This document shows, piece after piece, positions 39,802 through 51,585 of a stretch of DNA of 64,000 nucleotides. The stretch covers positions 37,014,001 through 37,078,000 of the forward strand of contig CM114272.1 in assembly GCA_050084515.1 (NCBI GenBank). The letters are read 5' to 3'. Both the position numbers and the translations under genes were made by a program. Every line of letters starts with the position of its first letter. The first letter of the stretch is position 1. The stretch comes from Blasia pusilla (Eukaryota; Marchantiophyta; Marchantiopsida; Blasiales). The notes beneath the pieces were generated by a model, which was given only the letters and a program-made list of their open reading frames with translations, was not told the DNA's origin and did not search any database.

Positions 39802-41287
39802 GCGAGAAACCACCCCGAAGTCTGCTTTCCTCCAAGTCACATTATCTCTATGGTTAGTGATGCTGACGTCCCTGCATTTCAGCGCCCAATTAGGCGGAGG
39901 CCTTGGCTCGTATTCACATTCAACATTGTCATTACGCCTGCGACGTGGCACTGGAGATCTCTTGTGATTTGGAATTGTCGTGCCCTCTGAACCACTGCCC
40001 ACGAGTTTTTCCACACCAAAACGTCTTCACACCAATAGATAGCGCATAACCTTTCTCCTTAAACACTCGTTGCCCATCCCATCACCATCGACTTGAGTCT
40101 ACTAAAAGTCCGTTGTACACACTTTACAGATTCCCTTGGAATAAGAGTGCAAGCTCATTTGCCGAAGTGAAGTGACTCGATTTAGCAATGAAAAGTGTTT
40201 ATTGCAACTTCGCTGTCAGCACATTAACGTTCTCATCTCGCAAGATAACTTTGGGAGGAAGTACCAATCGAACAGTCTCCCTTTCAACTCTCTGGCCGTA
40301 AATAACGAGGCTAACGTCTACATGAATTGACATGGCCTAAGCGTATGTGTATCAGGCAGCCACATTGGCTGCCTAAATTCTTACAGGACGTAATCCTATT
40401 TGCTAATTCTGGGACCATACCTGCGTGTATGTAGGCGGCCAGATAGTCCCAATGCGGTCCTATCACGTCTTCGCCGAATTCCGTATCACAACCCACGATC
40501 AGGTCCCAGTATCGATTGTAACTAGCTACAGGATCTCATCATGATTGTCTCGCGAGGTCTTGCGGGAGGTGAGGTTACCTTCACGAAACGACCCAGTTCA
40601 TCCGTGGTACTAATGTCAAACTTCCGAATATTTGTTCATGACCGAACACTCTGAGGCGGGATGTATCAAATTTCATTACGAGGTTACTGGCGAAGAGCAG
40701 ACCGCATTTAGATTAGATCGATTGATGAAGAAAAAGCATGCACAATGATACTCACCCTTAAATCCAGCACCCTTAATTCTCGAGATGCATCGTGTTGGAC
40801 GAACCGTAATGGGCCACTCTAAGGACGGTCTTCACGAAGACGCAAATCCTAGCCTTGCCTCAAGATGATTCCCGCTACACCCAAGGGATAATTGGAATAA
40901 CCTGTGACCTACAAGCCCAGGCAAGCGAGCCGCTCACGTATCCGAAGGAATTTCCGAATGCTTAATGAACAACTACCTCGCCGGCTCGCGGTGTCTGGAA
41001 AAATACATCATGCACACGCCTCTGGCAACTTGCGGCTGTGAAACGGAAGCCGCTGCCAATCTGCTGCGGTGCACCGGAATCCGGGTCCCGCATGCTGTCG
41101 TGCCCTGAGACGCCACCGGTGAATCGCGAGACAAGGAATGACTCCAGCGTTGAGGCAGGACATGCCGTACTTTCGTCGGTGATTTGCTCAAGGCGCCGTT
41201 TGCACTGTCATCGGGACGAAACAGGCGTCGCTTTCAAGACGTGCTACAAGCCGGACGAGCTGTAGCTATCGGGAGAAGGGATAAGGA
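39802..41287. other. Intergenic region between kinesin and MPO1-like gene
   Basis: Holds the kinesin 3' UTR and the promoter of the next gene, both on the plus strand. No further gene, RNA or element was recognised. Confidence 0.5.
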
Positions 41288-43223
41288 ATGAGAAACGCTT
41301 TGTATTTCAATCCGCCTCAAGTCTCTTGCAGCGCTTGCGCGACCCCCGCGCTTTCCCGTTTGGCGATTCCTCGTCTTGTTGCACCTGCACGCAGGAATCC
41401 GAATGCGTCCGGAATCTCAAGCTGCAACTCTGCTTTCCGGGTCACACGGGTGGGGGGGACAAGGGCCTTCTCCAGGCTCGGTTGTGTGGAAGGGGTTGAA
41501 ACAGAAGTGAATTTGGCCAGGAGGAGGGGAGAATCAGTCGCGGCGCAGCGGGGAGGGAGGCATCAGGAGGTCGACTGCGAGGGTGGTGAATCGGAGGAGT
41601 CGTTGGTGGCCACAATGGCCGATCTGCTCGACTTAGAGAAGCAGTTCAGTTTCTATGGAGCGTATCACAGCAATAGCGTGAACATTTTCATTCATATCTT
41701 ATTCGTGTGGCCTATTTTCTTCACGAGTTTGATCCTCTGGGCCTACACGCCAGCCATTGTTCCTCTTCCTCTCGCCGGCGGTACTCTTCCACTGCAGCAG
41801 TACATGGTTCTGAATGTGAGCTTTGTGATTGCTGGTCTCTATGCCGTTTACTACGCGGCGCTGGACAAGAAGGCCGGTTCACTCGGGGCGGCGCTGTGCC
41901 TAGGCTGTTGGATCGGAGCAAATGTCGTTGCGCAAGCTTTGCCTTGGTCTGTCGGTTGGAAGGTGAGGCGTGATTGCTCCTTCGTGCCTGTCTATCCTCT
42001 CGTTGGTTCATTGCTGAGTATAATTGGAGCCTTCTTCTGAAGTTCTCCGTTTCTGCGTCATTCTTCACTCCGTAGTGTTTGTACATCGCATAGATGGGAA
42101 TTGTGATGATTCCTCCTGCCTGTCTATCCTTTCCGTTATTCACCGACGCCTGTAATTGATGCTTTCTTCTGAAGTCCCCCGTCGTCTGCGTCGCATCGAT
42201 TTGAGTCGTGATTTCCCCTGCCTATCGGTGATTTATTGAAGCATGTAATGGGAGGCTTCTCATGGGATTTCTCGTTTTCGGCGTCATGCTTCACTTCTTG
42301 GTGTTCGTACGTCGCGTCGATTTTTTCCTTGTTTGGACGAGTTTGTTCTGGTACTTTGTGGTTGATACATGTAATTAATCGATGTATCATCTGAGGCAGC
42401 TGGGAAATGTATTTGTCAAAAGTCATCCGATTTAGTGTTTCTCCTCCTGAGACAGTTATAAACACACATGAGGATGGATTTCGAGGTTGATCTGAACGCT
42501 GGACCAAATTTTTTGGCGATCATTTGCAGGTTGTTCTGCTCGCACAACTCGTCTGCTGGATTGCCCAAATTGCGGGCCACGCAGTTTTTGAGGTAAACTC
42601 TGTCAGGGAGTCTTAGTCAGATTTGAAGCGGCTATTTAACAGGTAGAGGTGTGGTACTGCTTGTATGCTATCTATCTTGGGTCTTACCTCAATTTTACGG
42701 GTGGGAGTTGTACAATTCGTTTTTTGTGTGTTTTGTTTCAGGGTCGAGCTCCTGCTTTGGTCGACAACGTGTTCCAAGCATTTCTCATGGCACCTTTCTT
42801 CGTGTTACTTGAGGTAGAATGACCACTTGGTTGCAATGTTACCTTTGTCTGCTCTGGGTGTAACACTGTTCAGTTGATTGATCGTAGAGCAGTGGAGTAT
42901 ATATTGAGTGCATGCTTATGTCAATGATTCTTCTACATCCAGCTTCTCAGCAGTGCTGAGAACTCGTGGCATGCCCTCTCGCCTTCAAGGTGGATGTGGT
43001 CTGACTAAAGATGTCAGAGTATTAGCATTTGGATAGGTGCCTTTGCTCTTTGAGTCGTAAGCAGTCACGATTTGTACGTTGATGGGCAGACTTGTGCTTG
43101 GGATTGCAGTGTCTGTGTGTCTTCGGATATGAACCCTACCCTGGGTTCCGAAAGAGTGTGGAAGCAAAATCTGCAGCAGATATTGCCAAGTTTAGAGCAT
43201 CAAAAGGTAAGAAGGCAGCCTAA
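41288..43223 (+). CDS. MPO1-like 2-hydroxy fatty acid dioxygenase (DUF962 family)
   Basis: Membrane protein of the yeast Mpo1 (YGL010w) family, whose yeast member is an iron-dependent dioxygenase in alpha-oxidation of 2-hydroxy fatty acids at the ER. Exons: up to 41,962; 42,530-42,592; 42,742-42,813; 43,110-43,223 (TAA). The core from the ATG at 41,615 (context GCCACAATGGCC) is 198 aa, the normal family length. Landmarks: LDLEKQFSFYGAYHSN, IHILFVWPIFF, the conserved-His segment IAGHAVFEGRAPALVDNVF, and FGYEPYPGF near the end. Several hydrophobic segments span the middle. The open frame continues upstream to an ATG at 41,288, adding 109 residues rich in Ala, Ser and Arg that could be a targeting peptide; I cannot decide between the starts. 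Confidence 0.9.
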
Positions 43224-44820
43224 ATTATATGGCCAGTTATCAGGTGTTTCATGCTCATCCACTCAGGTGAGATGGTATATGCACCAAATGATTCTGGCCA
43301 AAAACCTAAATCCCAGTGCTGTGAAATGAGTTCAAATGCACGAAAGAAGGACTTCTGTCTTCATTTTCATTCTATCTGATGAATTTATAGACTCTGACTC
43401 TAATCCTGTAGTCATCTTGTAATTTATAACACTTACTAGTAGGCCGTGTAATGATGCGGCTTCTTTCTTTCTTGTTCACGTCATTTTCTGTTCTTTGCAT
43501 TTGAATGAGACCATTTGGGTGATGTGAGAATCCTTCCACTGTTTCTGATTGCATTCTATGTTTCTGGGCATTGATGGATGTCTATCAACATGGTGATGTT
43601 GGATGTTTCCTTGGGGCAGTGACAACTCCTGTGGAGTTTCCACGGCTGCTCCAAGACAGTGATAGTGAGAAGTAGGCTGGGGCGCACTTTTCATTTTGAA
43701 CTCTACACTCAGAGGTCAAATTCATAAATTCCTCACTTTGATTTCACATTCGGACTATCATACTAGTTCCTGTCCCTTGGCTTTCTCTTAATTAAGTATG
43801 GGAGCTGTCTTCTTACACTTCACTAGACTACGGTGTGGAGATATAAAGGTAGATGGTGTGGGAAGTTTCCCAGAAAGATTGGAAGCTGACAAGATTTTAC
43901 AAAACGTATTCACCATTGAATGTTGTTCACAAATTAGACCAATTTAGAGAACCACCTTTGAATTGAGGAGCCAGGAACGACTGGACTTGGAAGCAAAGCA
44001 TATATTGAGATGCTTCAGTCTCCCGCTTCCAGACAAATACAAATGACCTTGGAGTTAGATTGATTTAGTTCTTGTAACAGTGCGCAACTCACCAGTGAAA
44101 TACACCAATCTGACTCTCACAGAATGGAAGACTTGCAATTTTATCCTTGACTACTTGAGATAGTGTGCCCATATTGAAGACACTGACTGTAAATTCTTGC
44201 CAGCCTTAATTTAACATACAGAACAGACTTGTATCATTCTCAGTCAACAAATGGCCCACAACAAAACATGAGAGACGAATAAGTGAGTTTTCATAAGACC
44301 AGGACCAGGTTTTGATCACCCAGAAATCCGCACCATTTTTTCAAAGGAGATCAGGATTATCTTGCATTTTTCTTCAGTTCAAGATTTCAGTTTTATCCAA
44401 CTAATACTATATTTCATTTCACTTCAATTTCGGGTACGGCAGATTATGGCATCATCCAGACTAGACGTCAAGATTCTCGGATGAACAGATTTTGAGTTTG
44501 TCTGTTTCGATTCTCCAAACGAGATTCCTTTAGTGGACTCTGGATTTTTCCTAATCTCCAGCTTTTCTACTAGAAACTATTTGAGAGTTCATTTTTAGGG
44601 ACCAATCAGCATAGCTGAGGATCGGTGGAGGTGGAGTTAAATTCTTCCGATTGATGTAAAACCCGTTTCAAAGTCATGTCTTCTTGTAATCTTGGAGCAT
44701 GCATGATTCGGGAGAGTGTGAGCTAGTCTAAAAAATGAAGATCCTGGGATGAGATCTTCATCGAGCAAATTAGAAAATCTCGTTGGAGTAAAAACGGAGC
44801 TCCAACACCACGGAGATCAC
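43224..44820. other. Intergenic sequence downstream of the MPO1-like gene
   Basis: Contains the 3' UTR of the MPO1-like gene. No supported gene. Confidence 0.45.
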
Positions 44821-44932
44821 ATATTGAGCTAGGATAATCCAGAAGATAACACAGCTAACTGCATGAGCAGGGCGGTAAGCACAAATTGAGCCAGGAGAAC
44901 CCAGAAGATAACGCAGCGAACTGCGTGTGCGA
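44821..44932. repeat. Degenerate tandem duplication, period about 62 bp
   Basis: ATTGAGC.AGGA.AA.CCAGAAGATAAC.CAGC.AACTGC recurs at 44,823 and 44,885. The two units differ at several positions. Open frames here are by-products of the repeat. Confidence 0.75.
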
Positions 44933-45711
44933 AGATCCCAAGAGAAATAGGAAAAGCAGAAAAACTCAAGTTAGGAATGGAGGGAAGTATTAGAACGCAA
45001 TTTAAGATACCAAGTGACTCTTTCGGCGAAGAATGTGCGTTGTCAAAAAAGAAAAGTATCAAACTTAATTTCGCCGTCTCGTGCACCTTGATGACAAAGC
45101 TATGTTTTGAAGAGGTCATTGGACATCTTAATCTCTTTCCCACAAAGAAAACTCCCTGTCCATGTCTCCATAGATCTTGTCCATGACCACCATGGCAGAA
45201 CATTTGAATACTCCTAGCCATTAGTATAATCAAGACTTTAAAGTTGTCCCAGGAAATCGAAGTTCCATTCCCTACTTACTAGCGAAACTTTATACAAGAA
45301 GAATGAGTTAGTTTGAAAGGTTAGGGTTTTCCATAAATCCATCACAGCGGAACTTCCACACACTCAAGCCAAAACATCTGAATATAGCATTCTCCTGGTG
45401 CCACGACGAGTGCATAACATATGTTAATTGTGATAGTTTGTTTTATTCTAATTTTCCAAATTTTTGGATTTTATACTTATTTCCATATGATAGTTTAAAA
45501 GTAGAGTATTATTTCCAGGTGGTCAGTCACCGTGTCGTGTCGGTACACAACTGGAGGCAGTCGTGAAAATGGTCCTCATTCGTGATTCCCTACAACCATA
45601 TCCATTCTTCGATCGATCGGGGTCTTTTGGTCTTTCGTCTGTTCACTCCACAGGAGCAGTGGCAATAGAGCCGGAGAAGGAGGATCGGGACGTTACGAGA
45701 ATTTCGAAGAA

Positions 45712-48265
45712 ATGCAGAACCTGGTCGCCGCAGCGCCGACGATCCATTCGCCGGCTCCGCTCGATCGTATTCTGTCTAGCAAGCACGACTTTCCAAACGG
45801 CGGTCGTCAATGGCAGCGGCATCATCGGTCGGCCTTTGGAACGAGGAGAGCGTCCGTCTCTGGAGCACCGCGCTTCGTGGTGTCGGCATTTTTTGGACTG
45901 GGAGGCAGCAAAGGAAATTCGGCGAAAGCGGTACGTCACTCAACTTTTCGAGTATCTCCGTTTTTTCTTGCCCATGCTTTTTGCCTTCTGCTGCAATATC
46001 GAACACAAATACAATTTCCGAGTGCTTCAGATGAAATGCCACTCTAGTGGATTCGTGAATTGGTCGCACAATTCCATATGCTGAGATTGATTGCTTTAAC
46101 GTATCTCCTTACTGTGCCTTAAACGAAGTCTCACTTTAGTAAATTGGATTTGAGGAGGAGTGAGACAACATGTCTCAAGTTCACATCTACATTAGATTCA
46201 GTGTTTCATTGTATCTCCTTACCGTGTGGTAAACAGATTCTCACTTTAGGAAATTTTTTTGAGACGGAGTTAGACATCATGTCTCGAGTTCACGGGGATA
46301 CTGAGTGCTAATCGCCTCGGTTTTGGTTTAAGCTCATGTTCTTACCAATGAATTTTGCAAACTGACAAGTGACGGTTAAAGGTTTGACTGGTTATTATAT
46401 TGGAAGTTGTGTAGTTATTAAGTGCAACAATTCTGCACATTAAATGATAGACAAAATCACTGAAAATTTCGCTTAGGATGCAACTTATCTTCCCTGCAGG
46501 AAATAGCATTCTAAGCGAAATGACTCCGAGTTCGTGTTAAATTCTAATGCGGTCGAAGAAAACTTCGGCAGTGAGAAATTCTAAGAACCGACTGTGGGAA
46601 AAGCTTGTTTCTCAGGTCAGACGTACCTGTAGATTAATAAGTTGAAGTTGAGGACCAAGCCAGTCCCTTAGCACCCGAGTGATTTTATAGTGAAAGAGGC
46701 CCTTGCCAGACAATCTCAATCGCAGAGGAGCGATGCGCTGTAATTCTTATAATCCTGTCCTGAGACCTTCATGGTAAGGAAGAATTGAAAGATGTTTCAG
46801 AGCTATTACATATGACCTCGATTTCGTAGTTGTAAGGATAATTCAAGCGTGTGTTCAGATTCCATGTGAAATTCCAGTGTTAAACCTCAGAAGGTTGATA
46901 CAGGGTTTCATTGATACGTCAGTGTCTTATTCTAAAGCATGATTCCAGCTTGTGTTCCGATTCTATGAAAAGGAAAGTTCGATGGTCAAATTTAGGAATG
47001 AATGATTACCGGGATGACTTATACTTTCCGCGGAGATTCCGCAGAAAGGGAAGAATAATATCCAAGACTTATGGACAAGACGTACCATCTGAGACCGACT
47101 AGCAGTGCCTTCGCATCCCCTGGTATATGTCAAGTGCCAATTATATATTATTGAATCCAGGTCCTGTTTAGTCACAAAGCGATTATCGTGTGAGGATGCT
47201 TAGCTGAACATCTTTTTCTGTGCGTAAAACCATGTGAAGGTATTCTTGTCTATGGACAGTAAAGCTGCACTCGGGAGGGACTGGGCTTTTTGAGGCAAGC
47301 CATCGGCTCCCGTTTGTAGGTTTCGTAAGGACAGGTTTACTTTGCTGATAAGGTTGGAAACTCGTATTAGGATGAAATCAAGTACTTTATACTTCAAAAG
47401 CGGTGCCCAAGCCCTCCTAGTTGATGAGTTCCCCGTCTGCTGTTTGGTTTATAGACTCGAAGACTCCTATATAAATCTCCATTCCTCGCTATGAAAGGAG
47501 TCTCGAAAGTCTTAACTGTAACTTTGAGTGCATATTCTTGACTGCTGTTTAGATACTCATCCTATTTTTTATTGGAAAGGTTAACAAAGACTGGAACTTT
47601 ATTTGTGCGACGGAGAGACTGCCTACTGAAGAAGCAAACACTGACTTACGTTCGCTGAATGTAATGGTATTGACAGACTGGTAAGGGTTGCTTTAGCTGT
47701 TCTGGGAAGGGCGCGATTGAATGCAAAGGATGCAAGGTGAGTTTCTTAAAGATATCGATCCGGATCAAAGATACCCTTGACTATGCACTAGTCTCAATGT
47801 GGAAACAGAGAGATGAAGTGACGTGGATCCTTTCTTGTTTGGTCATCCATTAATAGTCTCGTAAGGTCCCTCTTGCCGGAAATGCGCAGAAAAATGGTCT
47901 CAGAATCACTGACATTGAGTCTCATTATGATATTTCTCTACAGGGCAGTGGAAAGAATAAGAAGAACGGTAACATGTTCGAGCGGTGGAAGTAAGTCTTT
48001 CAACTTAACTCGTCTGTCAGTGTAGCTGTTGATTAGTATGATTTGGAGAGAGGGCCTATCGCTGCAAAGGAAGTGAAGACATTATTATCTAGCTGCATGC
48101 ATCTCTGTTATGAGAAGATTTCATGCAAGATAAAATACTCGTGAGCGGCGACTAAGTGAGTGAGTTGGGATTTGCAGATGCTATGATTGCCAGGGCTTTG
48201 GTTTGGTAGGGTGTCCCAAGTGTGGAATTGGGGGTCTCACTCCCGAGCAGCGAGGAGAAAGATGA
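45712..48265 (+). CDS. Small plastid-targeted DnaJ-type zinc-finger protein
   Basis: Three exons with consistent phase: 45,712-45,930, 47,944-47,990 and 48,178-48,265 (TGA), giving 117 aa. The first exon (73 aa) is rich in Ala, Ser and Arg and lacks acidic residues, as in a chloroplast transit peptide. The C-terminus carries CYDCQGFGLVGCPKCGIGG then LTPEQRGER: two CxxC pairs of the DnaJ cysteine-rich (CxxCxGxG) type, half the number of a full DnaJ finger. No J domain is present. Plant relatives with such mini-fingers act as plastid assembly factors or redox-active chaperones; its exact role is unknown. A further exon in the 2-kb first intron cannot be excluded. Confidence 0.75.
46101..46293. 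repeat. Imperfect tandem duplication in intron 1 of the zinc-finger gene
   Basis: Two units of about 85 bp at 46,101-46,184 and 46,213-46,293 share TATCTCCTTAC.GTG, TCTCACTTTAG.AAATT and CATGTCTC.AGTTCAC. Each unit itself contains GTCTCAC and GTGAGAC words that could pair. Confidence 0.75.
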
Positions 48266-48690
48266 ACGCGGCGCAGCGGTCGGAAACTGCAAATCAGTTC
48301 TGTGATTATAATGTGTCTTGCCCGTGTAAGATTTGTACAATACGAACGAAAGTAGCTGGCCTATCTGCGCACTTAGATTATCGACCGACCGTGCGTCTTT
48401 GAAAGACATTTGTACAATACAAGTTGTAAACTGCGAAGTAATGATCGAACGATTTGTGTTATACAAGACGAAAAGCGTATGTCTTACTGGATAGGGAGAC
48501 AGCCATCAAGTGAACAAATGGATCGGGTCGTTGTCAATGGTATGCAAGAATGGGCATGAGATTTCTACAAACTTCGTATGAGTTCTATCTCGTCTACATA
48601 ACGCTCAGCTCGGGAGAAACACCATCCCTTACGTTGGAACGTAGCTGTCATCGTATCTGTGAATCGGTTGGTAACGGCGAAGAACACTAT
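48266..48690. other. Convergent 3' region
   Basis: Lies between the plus-strand zinc-finger gene and the minus-strand exon-like block; probably 3' UTRs or intron. Nothing else seen. Confidence 0.4.
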
Positions 48691-48693
48691 TAA

Positions 48694-49118
48694 TTACCTG
48701 GAATAGGAGTCTTGACACTAATTGGGGTCGGTTCCCTGTCGGATATTGAGAAACTGTGATCATCTACCTTATCGTTCAACGGCTCTCCTGTAGATCCCCA
48801 CCGGGGTTCACTTTTGAGGAGTCTGTGTAGACAGGAGTCTTCGGAATGTACACAATTAACAAACCCGTCAGGGAATTCTGAGCGATTAGTGTCCCTTGAT
48901 CGCTGTCGAGGAAACTCTGGTTTCGTGTCTAATTCTGTGCTTGCAGAGCTTGTCCCCATTTCGCAGAGGTACACCAGAATGGGATCGAAGATGCCATCCT
49001 CATGGCTCGTATTGTTTTCGTTCGATGGAGATGACCCGACTACCAGACTGACCCAGTCACTCACTTGATCGAGCATCGACGAGTGCACCTCTGTGGCCAA
49101 AAGCGTGGCAGTTAACCT
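48694..49118 (-). CDS. Exon-like block of an unidentified minus-strand gene
   Basis: An open frame runs from an acceptor (CTTACAG at 49,119-49,125, minus strand) to a donor (CCAG/GTAATT near 48,694). It encodes LTATLLATEVHSSMLDQVSD then a polar, acidic, Ser-rich stretch ending ISVKTPIP. A tiny upstream exon (CAG/GGGAGCTTAATCAG/GTATGT near 49,178) would join in frame. I do not recognise the protein, and neither start nor stop codon is identified. The frame could be a by-product; length and paired splice sites are the only support. Confidence 0.35.
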
Positions 49119-49199
49119 GTAAGATTGGTGGACGTCCTGAAGGTACCCAGTGTCTTACGGGTGGGTGCCACATACCTGATTAAGCTCCCCTGTACGGGT

Positions 49200-51100
49200 G
49201 GAGGGGCGTGCATGGATATTACTGAAACCTTCCACTTGGTTTCTTTGATTCATTTTTCCTCCCTATTCGAGGATTCTGAGGAGATCCTAACCCAGTTTGT
49301 GCGTTTTTGGCATTTAAATGTATGTGTGAGCGAAGGAGACAAATGTTTGTGCCGCACTCCTGTCATCCTCCAGTACGAGGTCTGGACAAGCCTTGTATCC
49401 GGAGCGTCTCAAGACGACGAATACACGTCGTAAAGGGACAAAGCGGAAGGCGCCAAGTCGGAGGCTACAACCTCACCACTATTGAGGGTTCACGAGCTCC
49501 AGGCTTGCGCGCCAGCGCTGCATGATCCGAAAGGCAGGAATGTTTTCCTGATCGCAGAATGTGCCACTGCGAGCGGAGTACTTTCCATGCGAGACGGAGA
49601 TGTGGCTTGGCAGAGCGACTTCTGACCGCTGTCGAGGAGCCTCAGCGAGAAAGAGAGCGGGCACCCAAAGAGACATCATTCGGTGAACTGCTCCGCCGTT
49701 TCGCGAGAACTGCACGAAACACGCTGCAGTTGGAAAGGTGCTTTGGCTCTTATCTGTGTCAGGCTTAATTTATGCGACTTTCCAGTGCCCTCAGCTGCAA
49801 TTCACTACACCTTTTCGCTAAAATTCGCTGCCCAGCTCTCCGCATTTTTGCATCCATTCTCGCATTCCGCTGCTTTTCCTCTCATCCTTCGCCGCTTTGG
49901 GGGGCTGGCTAGTACGACCTTTCCGAGCTCATTGTTCTTTGCTTGACTGACATGTACTTATGAAGGTTGGCGTATGGAAGAAGAAGAAGAAGAAGTGCTG
50001 GTCCCACTAGTCCTTCGTGGTCTCGAGGAAGTCAACATCCTAATTCTCCAGGTTTCTTTACTGCTGGAGCGTCCTTACCAAAGCTGGGAATTTATCCTGA
50101 CAGTGTAAGCTTTTCAGAGATCCATCAGCGCGTGACCGACTCTCAATTTTAGTAGAAGTAGGAAAGAAACGAGTTTGTGTACGTGGAGTGCCTGAGATCG
50201 TGGATCGACGACACACTCTTCCGGAGGAGCCACGCACGTCTGTAAAAACCAAGAGCCAATTAGAGACACTTTCCACGGAGAATCGACCTCCCTACCAAAC
50301 TTTCGGCATTTAGTTTGCATATGGCAGCACCTAAATTGAACCATAACTCACTACGAAGTGTCTCATGCGGCCAACGAGACTTCTTGACAACATGTCACGT
50401 TGTAGACAACCACTCATCAGGAGGTTGACCTCCCAAACTAAGCTTTCTTGGATGCCTGCTTCTCAACCACCTCTCTTGCAAGACTGGATCAGACATGATC
50501 TTTCCTGAAGGTCAATGATCCAGTTTTTTTCAAATCCTGAACGCACACGTTTCTTTTCTCCATTTTCCTCCCGGGACCCCATATCAGATCCACAGGTCAG
50601 AACAATATTGTAGACTGTACGCGAATTTCTCGGGCCATAACCGTAGCGGGCTTTCTTTCTTTCTCTCCTCCCACTCCATATTCTCAACATTTGTAGCAAG
50701 CCAATCTGAAGTGGAGACTCGGAACCCACTTTCAGCACCTTGTGAAGACGCATATTTTGACTCCGCTACAAATCCCTATTTTATGCGGGAACTGAGTCGA
50801 GCAAAACCATAGAGCAGTAAAAGCAAGCGATGGTGAAACGCCTTGCTTTGATAGTGAAAGTCCTAAAGTCGCACTACTCATGTAGAGCTTGTAGAACACT
50901 TCTGTCAATTTCAGATGAAGCCAGGCAATGCACCAAGGCTCACCATTTTGAAGATGCTCATATTCATAACGCGTCATTTTGAACGTGGCAAAGGGTTACA
51001 GGCGAGTGAGTGCCAGACACCGCCTCTTTCTCGAGCTCACGTGTGGTTTTTACTGACCCCAAGAAAGAAAGTATTTCACTGGTCCTCCGGAGGTAAAAAA
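49200..51100. other. GC-richer region without a recognised gene
   Basis: Many overlapping short frames on both strands and no recognisable domain. A (GAA)n-like tract lies near 49,977-49,997 and a poly-A run near 51,093-51,106. Upstream exons of the minus-strand gene may lie here. Confidence 0.4.
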
Positions 51101-51289
51101 AAAAAAAAGGCTCTCACGACCACCATCTACTGCAAAAGTGTGTAAACCTATTAGTATCCATTTTATTTTAAAAACTTCAACAAATAATAATAATCATAAT
51201 ATCACAAGAGGAGAAAAAAATGCATATTGTACTGAAAAATAAAAATCAACTAGCAAACACATGTTGGAATACTTGTACGCCCGAAAATA

Positions 51290-51471
51290 TTAGTTGTTTT
51301 GCGAAGCTCAATTCAATAATCATGAGCTTGCCAAGATTGTAATCTTATTTCGATGCAACGCATGTGTGCATTTGATTCTTCTTGAGTTAGTTGTTTTGCG
51401 AAGCTCATTTCAATAATCATGAGCTTGCCAAGATTGTAATCTTATTTCGATGCAAGGCATGTGTGCATTTT
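51290..51471. repeat. Tandem duplication, period 97 bp
   Basis: TTAGTTGTTTTGCGAAGCTC starts at 51,290 and again at 51,387; the following about 85 bases are nearly identical, differing at only a few positions. Near-identity suggests a recent event. No coding sequence. Confidence 0.9.
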
Positions 51472-51585
51472 GAAAACAGACATTCTTTTCTAATGGAAAG
51501 TGATTTTAAAATACAAGGTAAATATATTATTTTATATGTATAATAAGACAAAATAGAAATATAATAAGACAAAAAATAAATTTGT

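Noticed and set aside
45563-46084. 173-codon frame overlapping the zinc-finger gene start
   Set aside because: Different frame from the transit-like exon, and it runs past the donor at 45,930 into intron.
48814-49068. Plus-strand frame opposite the unidentified minus exon
   Set aside because: A shadow of the minus-strand reading with no start context or protein signature.
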